From assembly GCA_030609605.1 (NCBI GenBank), contig JAUWBY010000124.1, positions 1 to 6,813 on the forward strand: a DNA stretch of 6,813 nucleotides, read 5' to 3'. The first letter of the stretch is position 1. Every line of letters begins with the position of its first letter. The DNA comes from Candidatus Eiseniibacteriota bacterium. GTDB lineage: Bacteria; Joyebacterota; Joyebacteria; Joyebacterales; Joyebacteraceae. Made by a program: the position numbers and the translations under genes. A model generated the notes under the pieces. The model was not told the origin of the DNA, ran no database searches, and worked only from the letters and a program-made list of their open reading frames with translations. Positions 1 to 5,189 of this stretch are shown here, one piece after another.

Positions 1-242
1 GCACCATCGTCTTTTGTCAGAAAGACGCCTGATATCAGTATCTCGTGTACTATAACGCCGTACACCTCAACGTCCTCGATGCTGATCTCACTCAGTCTGT
101 ACGAGATCTCAATGAACGAATCAGATAGCTGCTCGACAGCCAGGCCGTTCTGTCCCAGGTTCTCATCGAACACGATTATCCGGGCTGGGGACACCGAGAC
201 CATCAGGACCAAAACCGCCAGCACCCACGGGGCGACTCTCAT
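1..242 (-). CDS. Partial secreted protein, N-terminus only, C25-propeptide-like
   Basis: This reading frame opens at ATG 242 and runs off the left edge after 80 complete codons. A strong AGGAGG Shine-Dalgarno site lies about 6 bases before the ATG, which makes the start convincing. Residues 1-20 are a clear signal peptide: MRVAPW, then a hydrophobic run to SVSPA, with likely cleavage after the alanine. The product is therefore exported. The mature start (RIIVFDENLG) and the later stretch ISGVFLTKDDGA resemble, from memory, the N-terminal propeptide of gingipain-type (C25) peptidases and related secreted proteins. No catalytic part is visible, so the function is open. The gene lies downstream of fprA on the same strand, but a 172-base gap with a possible promoter suggests a separate transcription unit. 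Confidence 0.7.
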   Translation of the reverse strand, partial: MRVAPWVLAVLVLMVSVSPARIIVFDENLGQNGLAVEQLSDSFIEISYRLSEISIEDVEVYGVIVHEILISGVFLTKDDG

Positions 243-280
243 CGCTGCCTCCTGCGTAACACGAGCCTACATGCAGGTAG

Positions 281-309
281 CTGGTACCCTCATTCCCAGA
301 GAGTACCAG
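281..309 (-). repeat. Hairpin in the leader of the secreted-protein gene
   Basis: Arms 281-291 (ctggtaccctc) and 299-309 (gagagtaccag) pair at 10 of 11 positions around a 7-base loop. Neither strand has a T-run after the stem, so it is not an obvious rho-independent terminator. A shorter near-palindrome, ctacatgcaggtag, follows at 267-280. It lies 39 bases before the ATG at 242 and 105 bases past the fprA stop. It could be a leader structure, a protein-binding dyad or a 3'-end protecting stem for the fprA transcript. Confidence 0.55.
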
Positions 310-330
310 CCACTCGTTATCTTATGATTG

Positions 331-359
331 ACTATAGCACTATTTGTGGAGTTGTTCCA
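331..359 (-). promoter_or_regulatory. Possible promoter for the secreted-protein gene
   Basis: On the minus strand an extended -10 element, TGCTATAGT (hexamer at 331-336), lies 17 bases after a weak -35-like TGGAAC (354-359). The surroundings (311-350) are visibly more AT-rich than the coding DNA. A transcript from here would carry the 281-309 hairpin in the leader of the gene starting at 242. The -35 matches consensus at only three of six positions, so this is tentative. Confidence 0.35.
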
Positions 360-414
360 GTAGAACCTCGCCTCTCACCGTAACTGCGCAGCTTGTGCGT
401 GTAAGCAGGCGTAG

Positions 415-1620
415 CTAAGCCACCCGCGTCTTGAGTTCCGCAGCTATGGTCTCCCCCAGCGCCCACGCGCGGGCCAGGTCCTCCTCATCGGGGACGAACT
501 GAACCCGAAGCGGCTCCGAGATGAGCTCTACCTTCATCTCTTCCAGCGCATCGTTCACCATGGCCACACCCTCGCCGCTCCAGCCGTATGAGCCGAATGC
601 GGCGCCTATGAGGTTCGTTGGCCTGAGGCCATTGATGTAGCACAGGATATCCGCGACCGACGGAAACAGCTGGTTGTTGATCGTGGGACTCCCTACGATG
701 AGAGCCCCGGATTCAAGGATATCCGCGGCCACATCACTCCTGTGGCTCGCTCGGAGCTGATGGAGCTGCGGCGAAGCACCACCTGCCGTCAGGCCTCCCG
801 CTATCGAGCGGGCCATGAGGGCCGTACTCTGCCACATGGTGTCGTACGTGACGACGGCCTTGAGCGTGGGCTCCTGCTTCCACCACTTGTCGTAGAGGCC
901 CGCTATCCAGTCGAACCGCGTGCGCCAGATGGGTCCGTGATCCGGTGCTACCATCTTGAGCGGGAGTCCGAGCCCTCCCATGCGCTCGAGTAGTTTGCCT
1001 ATCAGCTTCGAGTAAGGGAGGAGAATGTTTGCGAAGTACTTTGCCGCCTCGCTTTCAAGGAGGGCTGGATCCAGCTCATCGTCAAAACGTTCGGAAGACG
1101 CCAGGTGCATTCCGAACGCGTCCTGTGTAAACAGGACCTCGTCTGCCCCTAGGTAGCAGAACATGCTGTCGGGCCAGTGCAGCATTCGCGTTTCGATGAA
1201 ATCGAGATCCATGTTTCCCAGAGACAGAGTCTCCCCGTCCTTCACGGGATCAACTTCGATCGCACCGTGTGTGTGTCTGGCCAGGACCTTGACACCCATC
1301 GGCGATGCGACGATGCGATCCGGCCTCACCGCCTGCGCGACCGACACAAGACTGCCTGTGTGGTCCTGCTCCGCATGGTTGGATACGATGAGCGAGATCT
1401 CCGATGGATCGATGACGGACGCGATACGGTACATGAGCTCGTCACGGTACTGCGCCTTGACGGTGTCGACCAGCGTGACGGTGTCGGCGAGAATCAGGTA
1501 GGCGTTGTAGGTCGTTCCGCGTGGCGTCGAGTAGCCGTGGAAATCGCGCGTGGGCCAATCAATCGCCCCCACCCAATAGACGTGCTCGCTGATCTTCACT
1601 GCCTGGAAGGGACCTGGCAT
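415..1620 (-). CDS. fprA: Flavodiiron protein (FprA/ROO-type oxygen or NO reductase)
   Basis: A cytoplasmic class A flavodiiron protein of 401 residues, the usual length. The family reduces O2 to water, or NO to N2O, at a diiron site using electrons passed through FMN, normally from rubredoxin. The N-terminal metallo-beta-lactamase-like domain keeps every iron ligand: H82, E84, D86 and H87 in NHAEQDH, then H148, D167 and H228 (APDHGPIW). The C-terminal flavodoxin domain starts near residue 255 with the FMN loop YDTMWQST (259-266), followed by GSPTINN (310-316) and FGSYGWSGEG. I chose ATG 1620 over the GTG three bases upstream because AGGAG (1627-1631) sits 6 bases from the ATG and only 3 from the GTG. 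It is the last gene of the oxidative-stress operon. No rubredoxin gene is in the window, so the donor must be encoded elsewhere. O2 versus NO preference cannot be read from the sequence. Confidence 0.95.
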   Translation of the reverse strand: MPGPFQAVKISEHVYWVGAIDWPTRDFHGYSTPRGTTYNAYLILADTVTLVDTVKAQYRDELMYRIASVIDPSEISLIVSNHAEQDHTGSLVSVAQAVRPDRIVASPMGVKVLARHTHGAIEVDPVKDGETLSLGNMDLDFIETRMLHWPDSMFCYLGADEVLFTQDAFGMHLASSERFDDELDPALLESEAAKYFANILLPYSKLIGKLLERMGGLGLPLKMVAPDHGPIWRTRFDWIAGLYDKWWKQEPTLKAVVTYDTMWQSTALMARSIAGGLTAGGASPQLHQLRASHRSDVAADILESGALIVGSPTINNQLFPSVADILCYINGLRPTNLIGAAFGSYGWSGEGVAMVNDALEEMKVELISEPLRVQFVPDEEDLARAWALGETIAAELKTRVA

Positions 1621-1623
1621 CAC

Positions 1624-1809
1624 CTACTCCTTTTCTCCGGCCGGCGCGGTGAACGTGCGCTGGCCCAACTCCCTGTCCAACATGAAAAGACCGTGACCCG
1701 CGCCGCCGACCAAACGCATCTTGTTGACAACGGCCTCGGCGCTCGCCTCCTCTTCGACCTGCTCATCCACGAACCAGCGCAGGAAGCTCTCGCTCGCGTT
1801 GTTCTCCTC
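1624..1809 (-). pseudogene. ftn: 5'-truncated bacterial ferritin remnant
   Basis: Between the DUF2400 stop and fprA, one minus frame encodes about 61 residues that read as the C-terminal end of a bacterial ferritin: EENNASESFLRWFVDEQ, VEEEASAE, then GHGLFMLDRELGQR and a short tail to TAG at 1624-1626. The DEQVEEE segment corresponds to the fourth-helix region holding late ferroxidase-centre residues. Everything before it is gone: helices A to C, with their iron ligands, appear in no frame of 1810-1860. There is no ATG, GTG or TTG with a ribosome-binding site upstream of the homology, so it should not be made as a ferritin. Compared with the usual KENxYA motif, the tyrosine position also seems to be missing. 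The frame is the same as DUF2400, separated by that gene's TAG. I infer a deletion that removed about two-thirds of a ferritin gene. Confidence 0.8.
1627..1631 (-). promoter_or_regulatory. fprA ribosome-binding site inside the ferritin remnant
   Basis: AGGAG on the minus strand is 6 bases before the fprA ATG at 1620. It lies within the last two sense codons of the ferritin remnant, whose TAG stop (1624-1626) is only 3 bases from the fprA ATG. The arrangement implies that an intact ferritin gene was once translationally coupled to fprA. Confidence 0.7.
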
Positions 1810-1860
1810 TGAGCCGCCCCAGCGGCCTGACCGATGACTCCTCCGGGCAAGACGCGTGAT

Positions 1861-2658
1861 CTACCGGTCGATGAACTCGAAGAGAGCGTCCGGATTGATC
1901 CCAACCCTCGTTATCGCGAAATCATACTTGACGGGGTCGTCCGGCGCGAACCGCCGAAAGCCCTCAGTGATCTCAAGCGCCGTCCTGATATCGGCCTGCC
2001 GTCTCTGAGTCAGCCCCAAGATCCTCGATATCCTGTGCATGTGGGTGTCGAGGGGCACGACCAGTTTCGCGGGCGATACATGCTGCCACGGACCCGGGTC
2101 TATCTCATCCTGCCTTACCATCCACCGAAGATACAGATGAAGCCTCTTGCACGCGCTCCCACGCTCAGGGAGCGCAAGCAGGGTCCGCGGGTGCTCACCG
2201 CTGAGTTCACTCAGCCTCGCAACGAACTTCCGCAGAGCCGGAATGACGGTCTCATCGGAGCTCCGCATCCCCTCAACGAAGCACGATTCGAGGGAGCCGT
2301 ACTCTTTGAGTGTCCGCCCGATTCCGATGAGCAACCCCGACATCTCAGCTCCGGTCGTGAACCGGTGCCTGAACTCCTGCATCGATTGCTCAAGCACTGA
2401 AGGTGGCGCCTCCAGAAGAAACGCAGATGGCGAGTCACCCAGCGTCTCCAGCACTCTTGACGCGCTCTTGAGAATCTGTGCTACGCGCCCGTACGCCAGC
2501 GATGAGGCGATCAGCCCCACGACCTCCTGGTCGTGCCCCTCCGTGTAGTGGAAGAGCAGTTCCAGCGGGTCGGGATGGAGAAACTCCATCCGATTGAAAC
2601 GCTCGTAGAGCGCCTCGAAGCACATCCCATCTGGTTCGAATGGTTGGTCGCAAACCAC
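1861..2658 (-). CDS. TIGR02757/DUF2400 family protein, uncharacterised
   Basis: A 265-residue cytoplasmic protein recognised as the TIGR02757 (DUF2400) family by HPDPLELLFHY (28-38), GSACKRLHLYLRWMVRQD (167-184), the PLDTHMHRISRILGL block (202-216), ALEITEGF (227-234) and DPVKYDFAITRVGI (241-254). Length is normal. The biochemical role of this family is not established, to my knowledge. The LDTHxxR block resembles the VDTHxxR segment of HhH-GPD DNA glycosylases, where that Asp is catalytic (D204 here). There is no C-terminal iron-sulfur cysteine cluster, so a DNA-repair role is only an inference. The start is GTG 2658, with GAGGA 9 bases upstream. An internal ATG at residue 12 lies closer to the conserved N-terminus (ALYERFNR) but has no good ribosome-binding site. 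It sits 30 bases after the ferritin-like gene, inside the peroxide operon. Confidence 0.85.
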   Translation of the reverse strand: MVCDQPFEPDGMCFEALYERFNRMEFLHPDPLELLFHYTEGHDQEVVGLIASSLAYGRVAQILKSASRVLETLGDSPSAFLLEAPPSVLEQSMQEFRHRFTTGAEMSGLLIGIGRTLKEYGSLESCFVEGMRSSDETVIPALRKFVARLSELSGEHPRTLLALPERGSACKRLHLYLRWMVRQDEIDPGPWQHVSPAKLVVPLDTHMHRISRILGLTQRRQADIRTALEITEGFRRFAPDDPVKYDFAITRVGINPDALFEFIDR

Positions 2659-2674
2659 AGTGGACTTTCCTCGC

Positions 2675-2690
2675 GGCGCCCTTCGGCGCT
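2675..2690 (-). repeat. Intercistronic hairpin after the ferritin-like gene
   Basis: GGCGCC (2675-2680) and GGCGCT (2685-2690) pair around a 4-base loop, with one G-T pair. The stem begins within the TAG stop of the upstream gene (2689-2691) and ends just before the GAGGA site of DUF2400. With no T-run it is not a terminator. It could stabilise a processed 3' end or modulate DUF2400 translation. Confidence 0.4.
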
Positions 2691-3192
2691 ACTCGAGCGT
2701 GAACTCCTGGATGTCGAACCAGTAGCCCGTTCCGTTCAGTGCATCTATCTGGGCCTTGACGAGCGCCAGGTGTCCTCTCTCGATCTCGAGGAAGCGGCCG
2801 AACGTTCTTTGCCCCTCATCCCCGAGTTCTCCAATGACCTTCTCATAGAAACCACAGGTCTCCTGCTCGGCCTCCAACGCCTTCCGGAGAAACTCCATCT
2901 CCGCCCCGGACGATTCGCCGCCCAAGCTATCCTCGATACTCGACAACCCGGCTGCGATCACCTCACGTGAAGGGATCAGCGTCCTCAGGTCGCGCGGATC
3001 GACCTTCCCGGTCTCCTTCCACTCCCGAAGTCTCTCCACGAGGTAGTCAACGTGCTGCTGCTCCTCGTCCGCCATCAGACGGAACAGCCCGTCCCCCGCC
3101 GTTCCCGCGCTCCGGCCGGCTGCGTCAATGTAGACATCTCGGACCTTCGTCTCGTACTCGATCGCCGTTCTGATAGCTTCTTCCAGAGTCAC
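2689..3192 (-). CDS. Ferritin-like diiron protein (rubrerythrin fold, no rubredoxin domain)
   Basis: A 167-residue four-helix protein with a complete duplicated rubrerythrin-type ligand pattern: E14-x6-Y21 in helix 1, E44-x2-H47 (EEQQH) in helix 2, E109-x6-Y116 in helix 3 and E138-x2-H141 (ERGH) in helix 4. This pattern supports a cytoplasmic diiron centre, likely for peroxide reduction or iron handling. The tail GTGYWFDIQEFTLE is typical of this ferritin-like group. Unlike the rubrerythrin upstream, it lacks the C-terminal CxxC pairs of a rubredoxin domain, so it would need an external electron donor if it is a peroxidase. The start is GTG 3192, with AGGTGG 6 bases upstream. It lies 57 bases after dfx and 30 bases before DUF2400 in the same operon. 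The exact activity is not determinable from sequence; sulfur or iron metabolism are alternatives. Confidence 0.88.
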   Translation of the reverse strand: MTLEEAIRTAIEYETKVRDVYIDAAGRSAGTAGDGLFRLMADEEQQHVDYLVERLREWKETGKVDPRDLRTLIPSREVIAAGLSSIEDSLGGESSGAEMEFLRKALEAEQETCGFYEKVIGELGDEGQRTFGRFLEIERGHLALVKAQIDALNGTGYWFDIQEFTLE

Positions 3193-3249
3193 GTCACACC
3201 ACCTTCCAATGGGGGTCCCCGGATTGCGTGCCGCGCATCGGCCGAAGAT

Positions 3250-3621
3250 CTAGGCTTTCCAGTGTCCGTGAACGTTACAGTACGCGCGGATCAGCTCGAC
3301 GTCACCGATCGGAAACATGGCTTCGGGAACATCGCCGGGCCTCAGGAACTCCGTGTATGTCTTCCCGCCCGAGATGACTTCGATCCACTCGATGTAGTGC
3401 TCGTCCGCCATCGGATGCGCGACTTCACCGACCGTGACCTTGATCCCACCATCAACCTTCTCGACGACCGGCACGTGCTTCTCCTGCGCTGCGTCAGTCG
3501 TGTTCTCCTCGAGAAGCACCATCGGATCACCGCAACAGACCAAGGCTCCGGCTCCGGTGTGGTAGACTTCAACGATATTGCCGCACTTCTCGCATTTGTA
3601 GACCTGAGACATCGCTGTCAT
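3250..3621 (-). CDS. dfx: Desulfoferrodoxin (2Fe superoxide reductase)
   Basis: A 123-residue superoxide reductase, which reduces superoxide to hydrogen peroxide in the cytoplasm without making O2. Both metal sites are complete. The N-terminal desulforedoxin-type centre I has C10, C13, C29 and C30. The catalytic centre II has E47-K48-H49 (EKHVP), H69, H75, C115 and H118. The domain order and length fit the 2Fe class. I chose ATG 3621 because AGGAGG lies 9 bases upstream; a second ATG at 3612 is 18 bases away and less likely. The frame stays open far upstream, through the tpx remnant to 4038, so gene callers may give an N-terminally over-extended protein. The peroxide it makes would be removed by the rubrerythrin in the same operon. 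Electrons probably come from rubredoxin, not encoded here. Confidence 0.96.
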   Translation of the reverse strand: MTAMSQVYKCEKCGNIVEVYHTGAGALVCCGDPMVLLEENTTDAAQEKHVPVVEKVDGGIKVTVGEVAHPMADEHYIEWIEVISGGKTYTEFLRPGDVPEAMFPIGDVELIRAYCNVHGHWKA

Positions 3622-3640
3622 TGGTGGTTTCCTCCTCGTT

Positions 3641-3659
3641 GTCGGCGCTCTTTGCCGAC
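3641..3659 (-). repeat. Small hairpin upstream of the dfx ribosome-binding site
   Basis: GTCGGC (3641-3646) and GCCGAC (3654-3659) are perfect 6-bp arms with a 7-base loop. It ends a few bases before the AGGAGG of dfx in transcript order. There is no T-run. It lies past the recognisable tpx homology and might tune dfx translation or mark a processing site. Confidence 0.35.
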
Positions 3660-3703
3660 CAGTCAGTATCCCGTGCCCGCCGCCTCGCAAGTCGCGCGCC
3701 GCT

Positions 3704-3897
3704 CCGATAAGCCGACAGCGTCTTGACGCGCTCAACTCCGGCGGCGCACCACCGAGCCTGCGCAAACGGCAGATCACGGATTCAAGACCATTACCGGCAA
3801 GCTCGAATCCAAGTGCCTTGTCCCCAACCTTGAGTTCGTTTCCGACGAGCGTCAGGGGATTCCCCTCGACTGCTGTCAGTCCCGTTCTCTCCTGCAT
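3704..3897 (-). pseudogene. tpx: Thiol peroxidase remnant with internal deletion
   Basis: An AGGGGA ribosome-binding site and ATG at 3897 open a frame whose first 41 residues are a good thiol peroxidase N-terminus: MQERTG, EGNPLTLVGNELKVGDKA, then GNGLESV. The homology then jumps. From about 3781 a different frame continues with DLPFAQARWCAAGVERVKTL and SAYR (to 3704), the Tpx segment with the resolving-type cysteine. About 45 codons that should lie between are missing, including the segment with the catalytic peroxidatic cysteine, and the frame is shifted at the joint. The C-terminal third of the family is also absent. The family reduces peroxides with thioredoxin; this copy cannot. Its start frame runs on without a stop into dfx. 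It sits 92 bases after rubrerythrin. Confidence 0.85.
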
Positions 3898-3989
3898 CTT
3901 TCTTCCCCTCGGTTGTCTCGAAACTGTGCCCTGCCCCAACACTCCGGGTCCACCCGTCCGCTGCCCCCCACTCCTCATCCGGGTGTCTG

Positions 3990-4562
3990 CTACCAGTTCT
4001 CGCCCAGGATCTCGAAATGTGACTGCGGATGCGCACATGCAGGACAGAGCTCAGGCGCGTCCGTGCCCTCGTGGAGATAGCCGCAGTTCATGCAGCGCCA
4101 GACAACCCCGTCCTTGCGCTTGAAGACCCTGCCGGCCTTTATGTTCGCAGCAAGATCGTTGTAGCGCTTCTCGTGCTGCTTCTCGGCGATCGCGATCGAC
4201 TCGAAGACAGCCGCGATTTCATCGAGGCCTTCTTCGCGTGCAATCTTCGCAAAGGATGGATACATATCAGTCCACTCGTGGTTCTCCCCGGCCGCTCCAG
4301 CCTCAAGATTCTCGACCGTCGTGCCGATAACGCCCGCGGGGAACGATGCCGTTATCTCGACTGCCCCGCCTTCGAGAAACTTGAAGAGCCTCTTCGCGTG
4401 CTCGCGCTCCTGGTTCGCAGTCTCTTCAAAGATCTCCGATATCTGGCGGTAGCCTTCTTTTCGCGCTTTGCCGGCGAAGTACGTGTAGCGGTTCCTTGCT
4501 TGCGACTCACCGGCGAACGCTGCCAGCAGATTCCTCTCCGTCCGGCTTCCTTTGAGCTCCAT
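3990..4562 (-). CDS. rbr: Rubrerythrin
   Basis: A 190-residue cytoplasmic rubrerythrin, a peroxidase that reduces hydrogen peroxide to water. The ferritin-like diiron domain carries E19 (GESQARNRY), E52 and H55 (EREH), E93 and E96 (GENHEW), and E127 and H130 (EKQH). The C-terminal rubredoxin domain has C157-x2-C160 and C173-x2-C176 for one iron. All family ligands are present and the length is normal. I chose ATG 4562 (MELKGSRTERN); the upstream in-frame extension to 4610 overlaps perR and matches nothing. AAGGAG lies 10 bases upstream, inside the end of perR, and the perR TGA is separated from the ATG by one base (TGAgATG), so the two are translationally coupled. Coupling to a peroxide-sensing regulator fits its role. 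Confidence 0.97.
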   Translation of the reverse strand: MELKGSRTERNLLAAFAGESQARNRYTYFAGKARKEGYRQISEIFEETANQEREHAKRLFKFLEGGAVEITASFPAGVIGTTVENLEAGAAGENHEWTDMYPSFAKIAREEGLDEIAAVFESIAIAEKQHEKRYNDLAANIKAGRVFKRKDGVVWRCMNCGYLHEGTDAPELCPACAHPQSHFEILGENW

Positions 4563-4563
4563 C

Positions 4564-4983
4564 TCAGACCCTCTCCTTCTTCGTGGTGCGCATCCTTGCG
4601 CAGTCATCACATATGCCCAGGAACATCAACTCGTGGTTCGTGATCTCGAAGCTGCTCGCCCTCGCCGCCTCATCCTCAAGCCATCCCTGTTCGGGCACGT
4701 CCACATCTTCCACTCGCCCGCACTGTACGCACCTCACATGGTAGTGTCCACAGGTTACGATATCGTACCGCCTCTTGTCCCGGCCACCCCTCACAACACG
4801 AACAAGTCCTTGCTCTGCAAACAGCTCGAGGTTCCGGTAGACTGTGGCCAATCCAATGCCCGGGAGCCCCTTTCTCAGCTCCTTGAGCACCTCTTGGGCC
4901 GTCGGATGCCAGCGCTTCTCACCAAGAACATCGAGAATCGCTCTGCGACCGGGCGTCATTCGGAGTGCATTCTCGGCGTGCAT
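4564..4983 (-). CDS. perR: Fur-family regulator, PerR-type peroxide sensor
   Basis: A 139-residue Fur-family repressor. The N-terminal winged helix includes RMTPGRRAILDVL and the recognition helix around GLATVYRNLELF. The structural zinc site is CVQC (C85, C88) plus CDDC (C125, C128). The regulatory metal set, numbered from ATG 4983, is H26, D74 (RYD), H80 and H82 (HYH) and D93. An Asp at the last position, where Fur usually has Glu, is the hallmark of the PerR type, in which iron-bound His residues are oxidised by peroxide. I prefer ATG 4983, with AAGGAG 7 bases upstream. A TTG at 5025 gives a 153-residue version but would place the Fur-like box inside the gene. It leads an operon of peroxide and superoxide genes, supporting PerR over Fur. 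Zur is an alternative because znuA is divergent. Confidence 0.88.
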   Translation of the reverse strand: MHAENALRMTPGRRAILDVLGEKRWHPTAQEVLKELRKGLPGIGLATVYRNLELFAEQGLVRVVRGGRDKRRYDIVTCGHYHVRCVQCGRVEDVDVPEQGWLEDEAARASSFEITNHELMFLGICDDCARMRTTKKERV

Positions 4984-4990
4984 TCGGAGG

Positions 4991-4996
4991 CTCCTT
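4991..4996 (-). promoter_or_regulatory. perR ribosome-binding site that decides the start
   Basis: AAGGAG on the minus strand is 7 bases before ATG 4983, an ideal spacing. The competing TTG at 5025 has a weaker AGAGG (5032-5036) 6 bases upstream. Codon strength and the position of the operator favour the ATG. Confidence 0.7.
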
Positions 4997-5000
4997 ACTC

Positions 5001-5019
5001 GGGAATGGGAATCATTATC
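5001..5019 (-). promoter_or_regulatory. Fur/PerR-like operator upstream of perR
   Basis: On the minus strand the 19-base site starts with a perfect Fur-box half, GATAATGAT (5011-5019), and continues into a degenerate second half containing CATT; I count about 15 of 19 matches to the classical Fur box. The first six bases, GATAAT (5014-5019), could also serve as the -10 element, so binding would block transcription. It lies 18 bases before ATG 4983, consistent with autoregulation of perR and its operon. No good -35 was found. Confidence 0.6.
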
Positions 5020-5046
5020 GCTCAACTGCTACCTCTGATGCGACAG

Positions 5047-5070
5047 AGAGACCGTGGTTTCACGGTCTCT
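5047..5070. repeat. Perfect inverted repeat in the divergent perR-znuA spacer
   Basis: Arms AGAGACCGTG (5047-5056) and CACGGTCTCT (5061-5070) are perfect over 10 bp with a 4-base gttt spacer. It sits between the perR operator and the znuA start, 120 bases before znuA. Neither strand has a following T-run, so it is not a standard terminator. It may be an operator dyad or an RNA hairpin in one of the leaders. Confidence 0.7.
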
Positions 5071-5189
5071 GCAAAGTGAATGATCCGGCAGTTCTGCCTT
5101 GCACACCGGCGGTACGGCTCATAGTCTTGACGGATGGGGATTCACTTCGAGGTCTAGCTACGAAGCCGGACGCACCGGAGGAGACGGGC

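Noticed and set aside
281..309. Rho-independent terminator for fprA
   Set aside because: The stem is reasonable, but there is no T-run on either strand and it is over 100 bases past the stop.
79..327. 82-codon plus-strand open frame
   Set aside because: It lies antisense to the signal-peptide gene at 1-242, which has a strong ribosome-binding site and a sensible protein. The plus frame has low-complexity, non-family-like sequence.
1177..1812. Long plus-strand open frame antisense to fprA
   Set aside because: The minus frame carries every flavodiiron ligand and FMN motif. The plus frame is a GC-driven shadow with no recognisable domain.
1620..1904. 94-codon minus-strand open frame across the ferritin remnant
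   Set aside because: It is out of frame with both DUF2400 and the ferritin homology and is rich in Arg and Ser, as expected for a shadow frame.
3622..4038. Long N-terminal extension of dfx up to 4038
   Set aside because: The part upstream of 3897 overlaps the end of rubrerythrin and matches nothing. The part from 3897 is the tpx remnant. Dfx has its own AGGAGG and normal length from 3621.
4563..4610. 16-residue N-terminal extension of rubrerythrin
   Set aside because: It overlaps the perR coding region in another frame and is not family-like. ATG 4562 gives the standard rubrerythrin start.
5099..5160. Sigma-70 promoter for znuA (TTGCAC with CATAGT, or TTGACG at 5127)
   Set aside because: TTGCAC/CATAGT has only 15-base spacing and weak hexamers; TTGACG has no acceptable -10 at 16-18 bases. 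Not strong enough to annotate.
4965..5189. 75-residue N-terminal extension of znuA
   Set aside because: It would overlap perR and its operator. ATG 5190 has a near-ideal GGAGGAG and is followed by a signal peptide.
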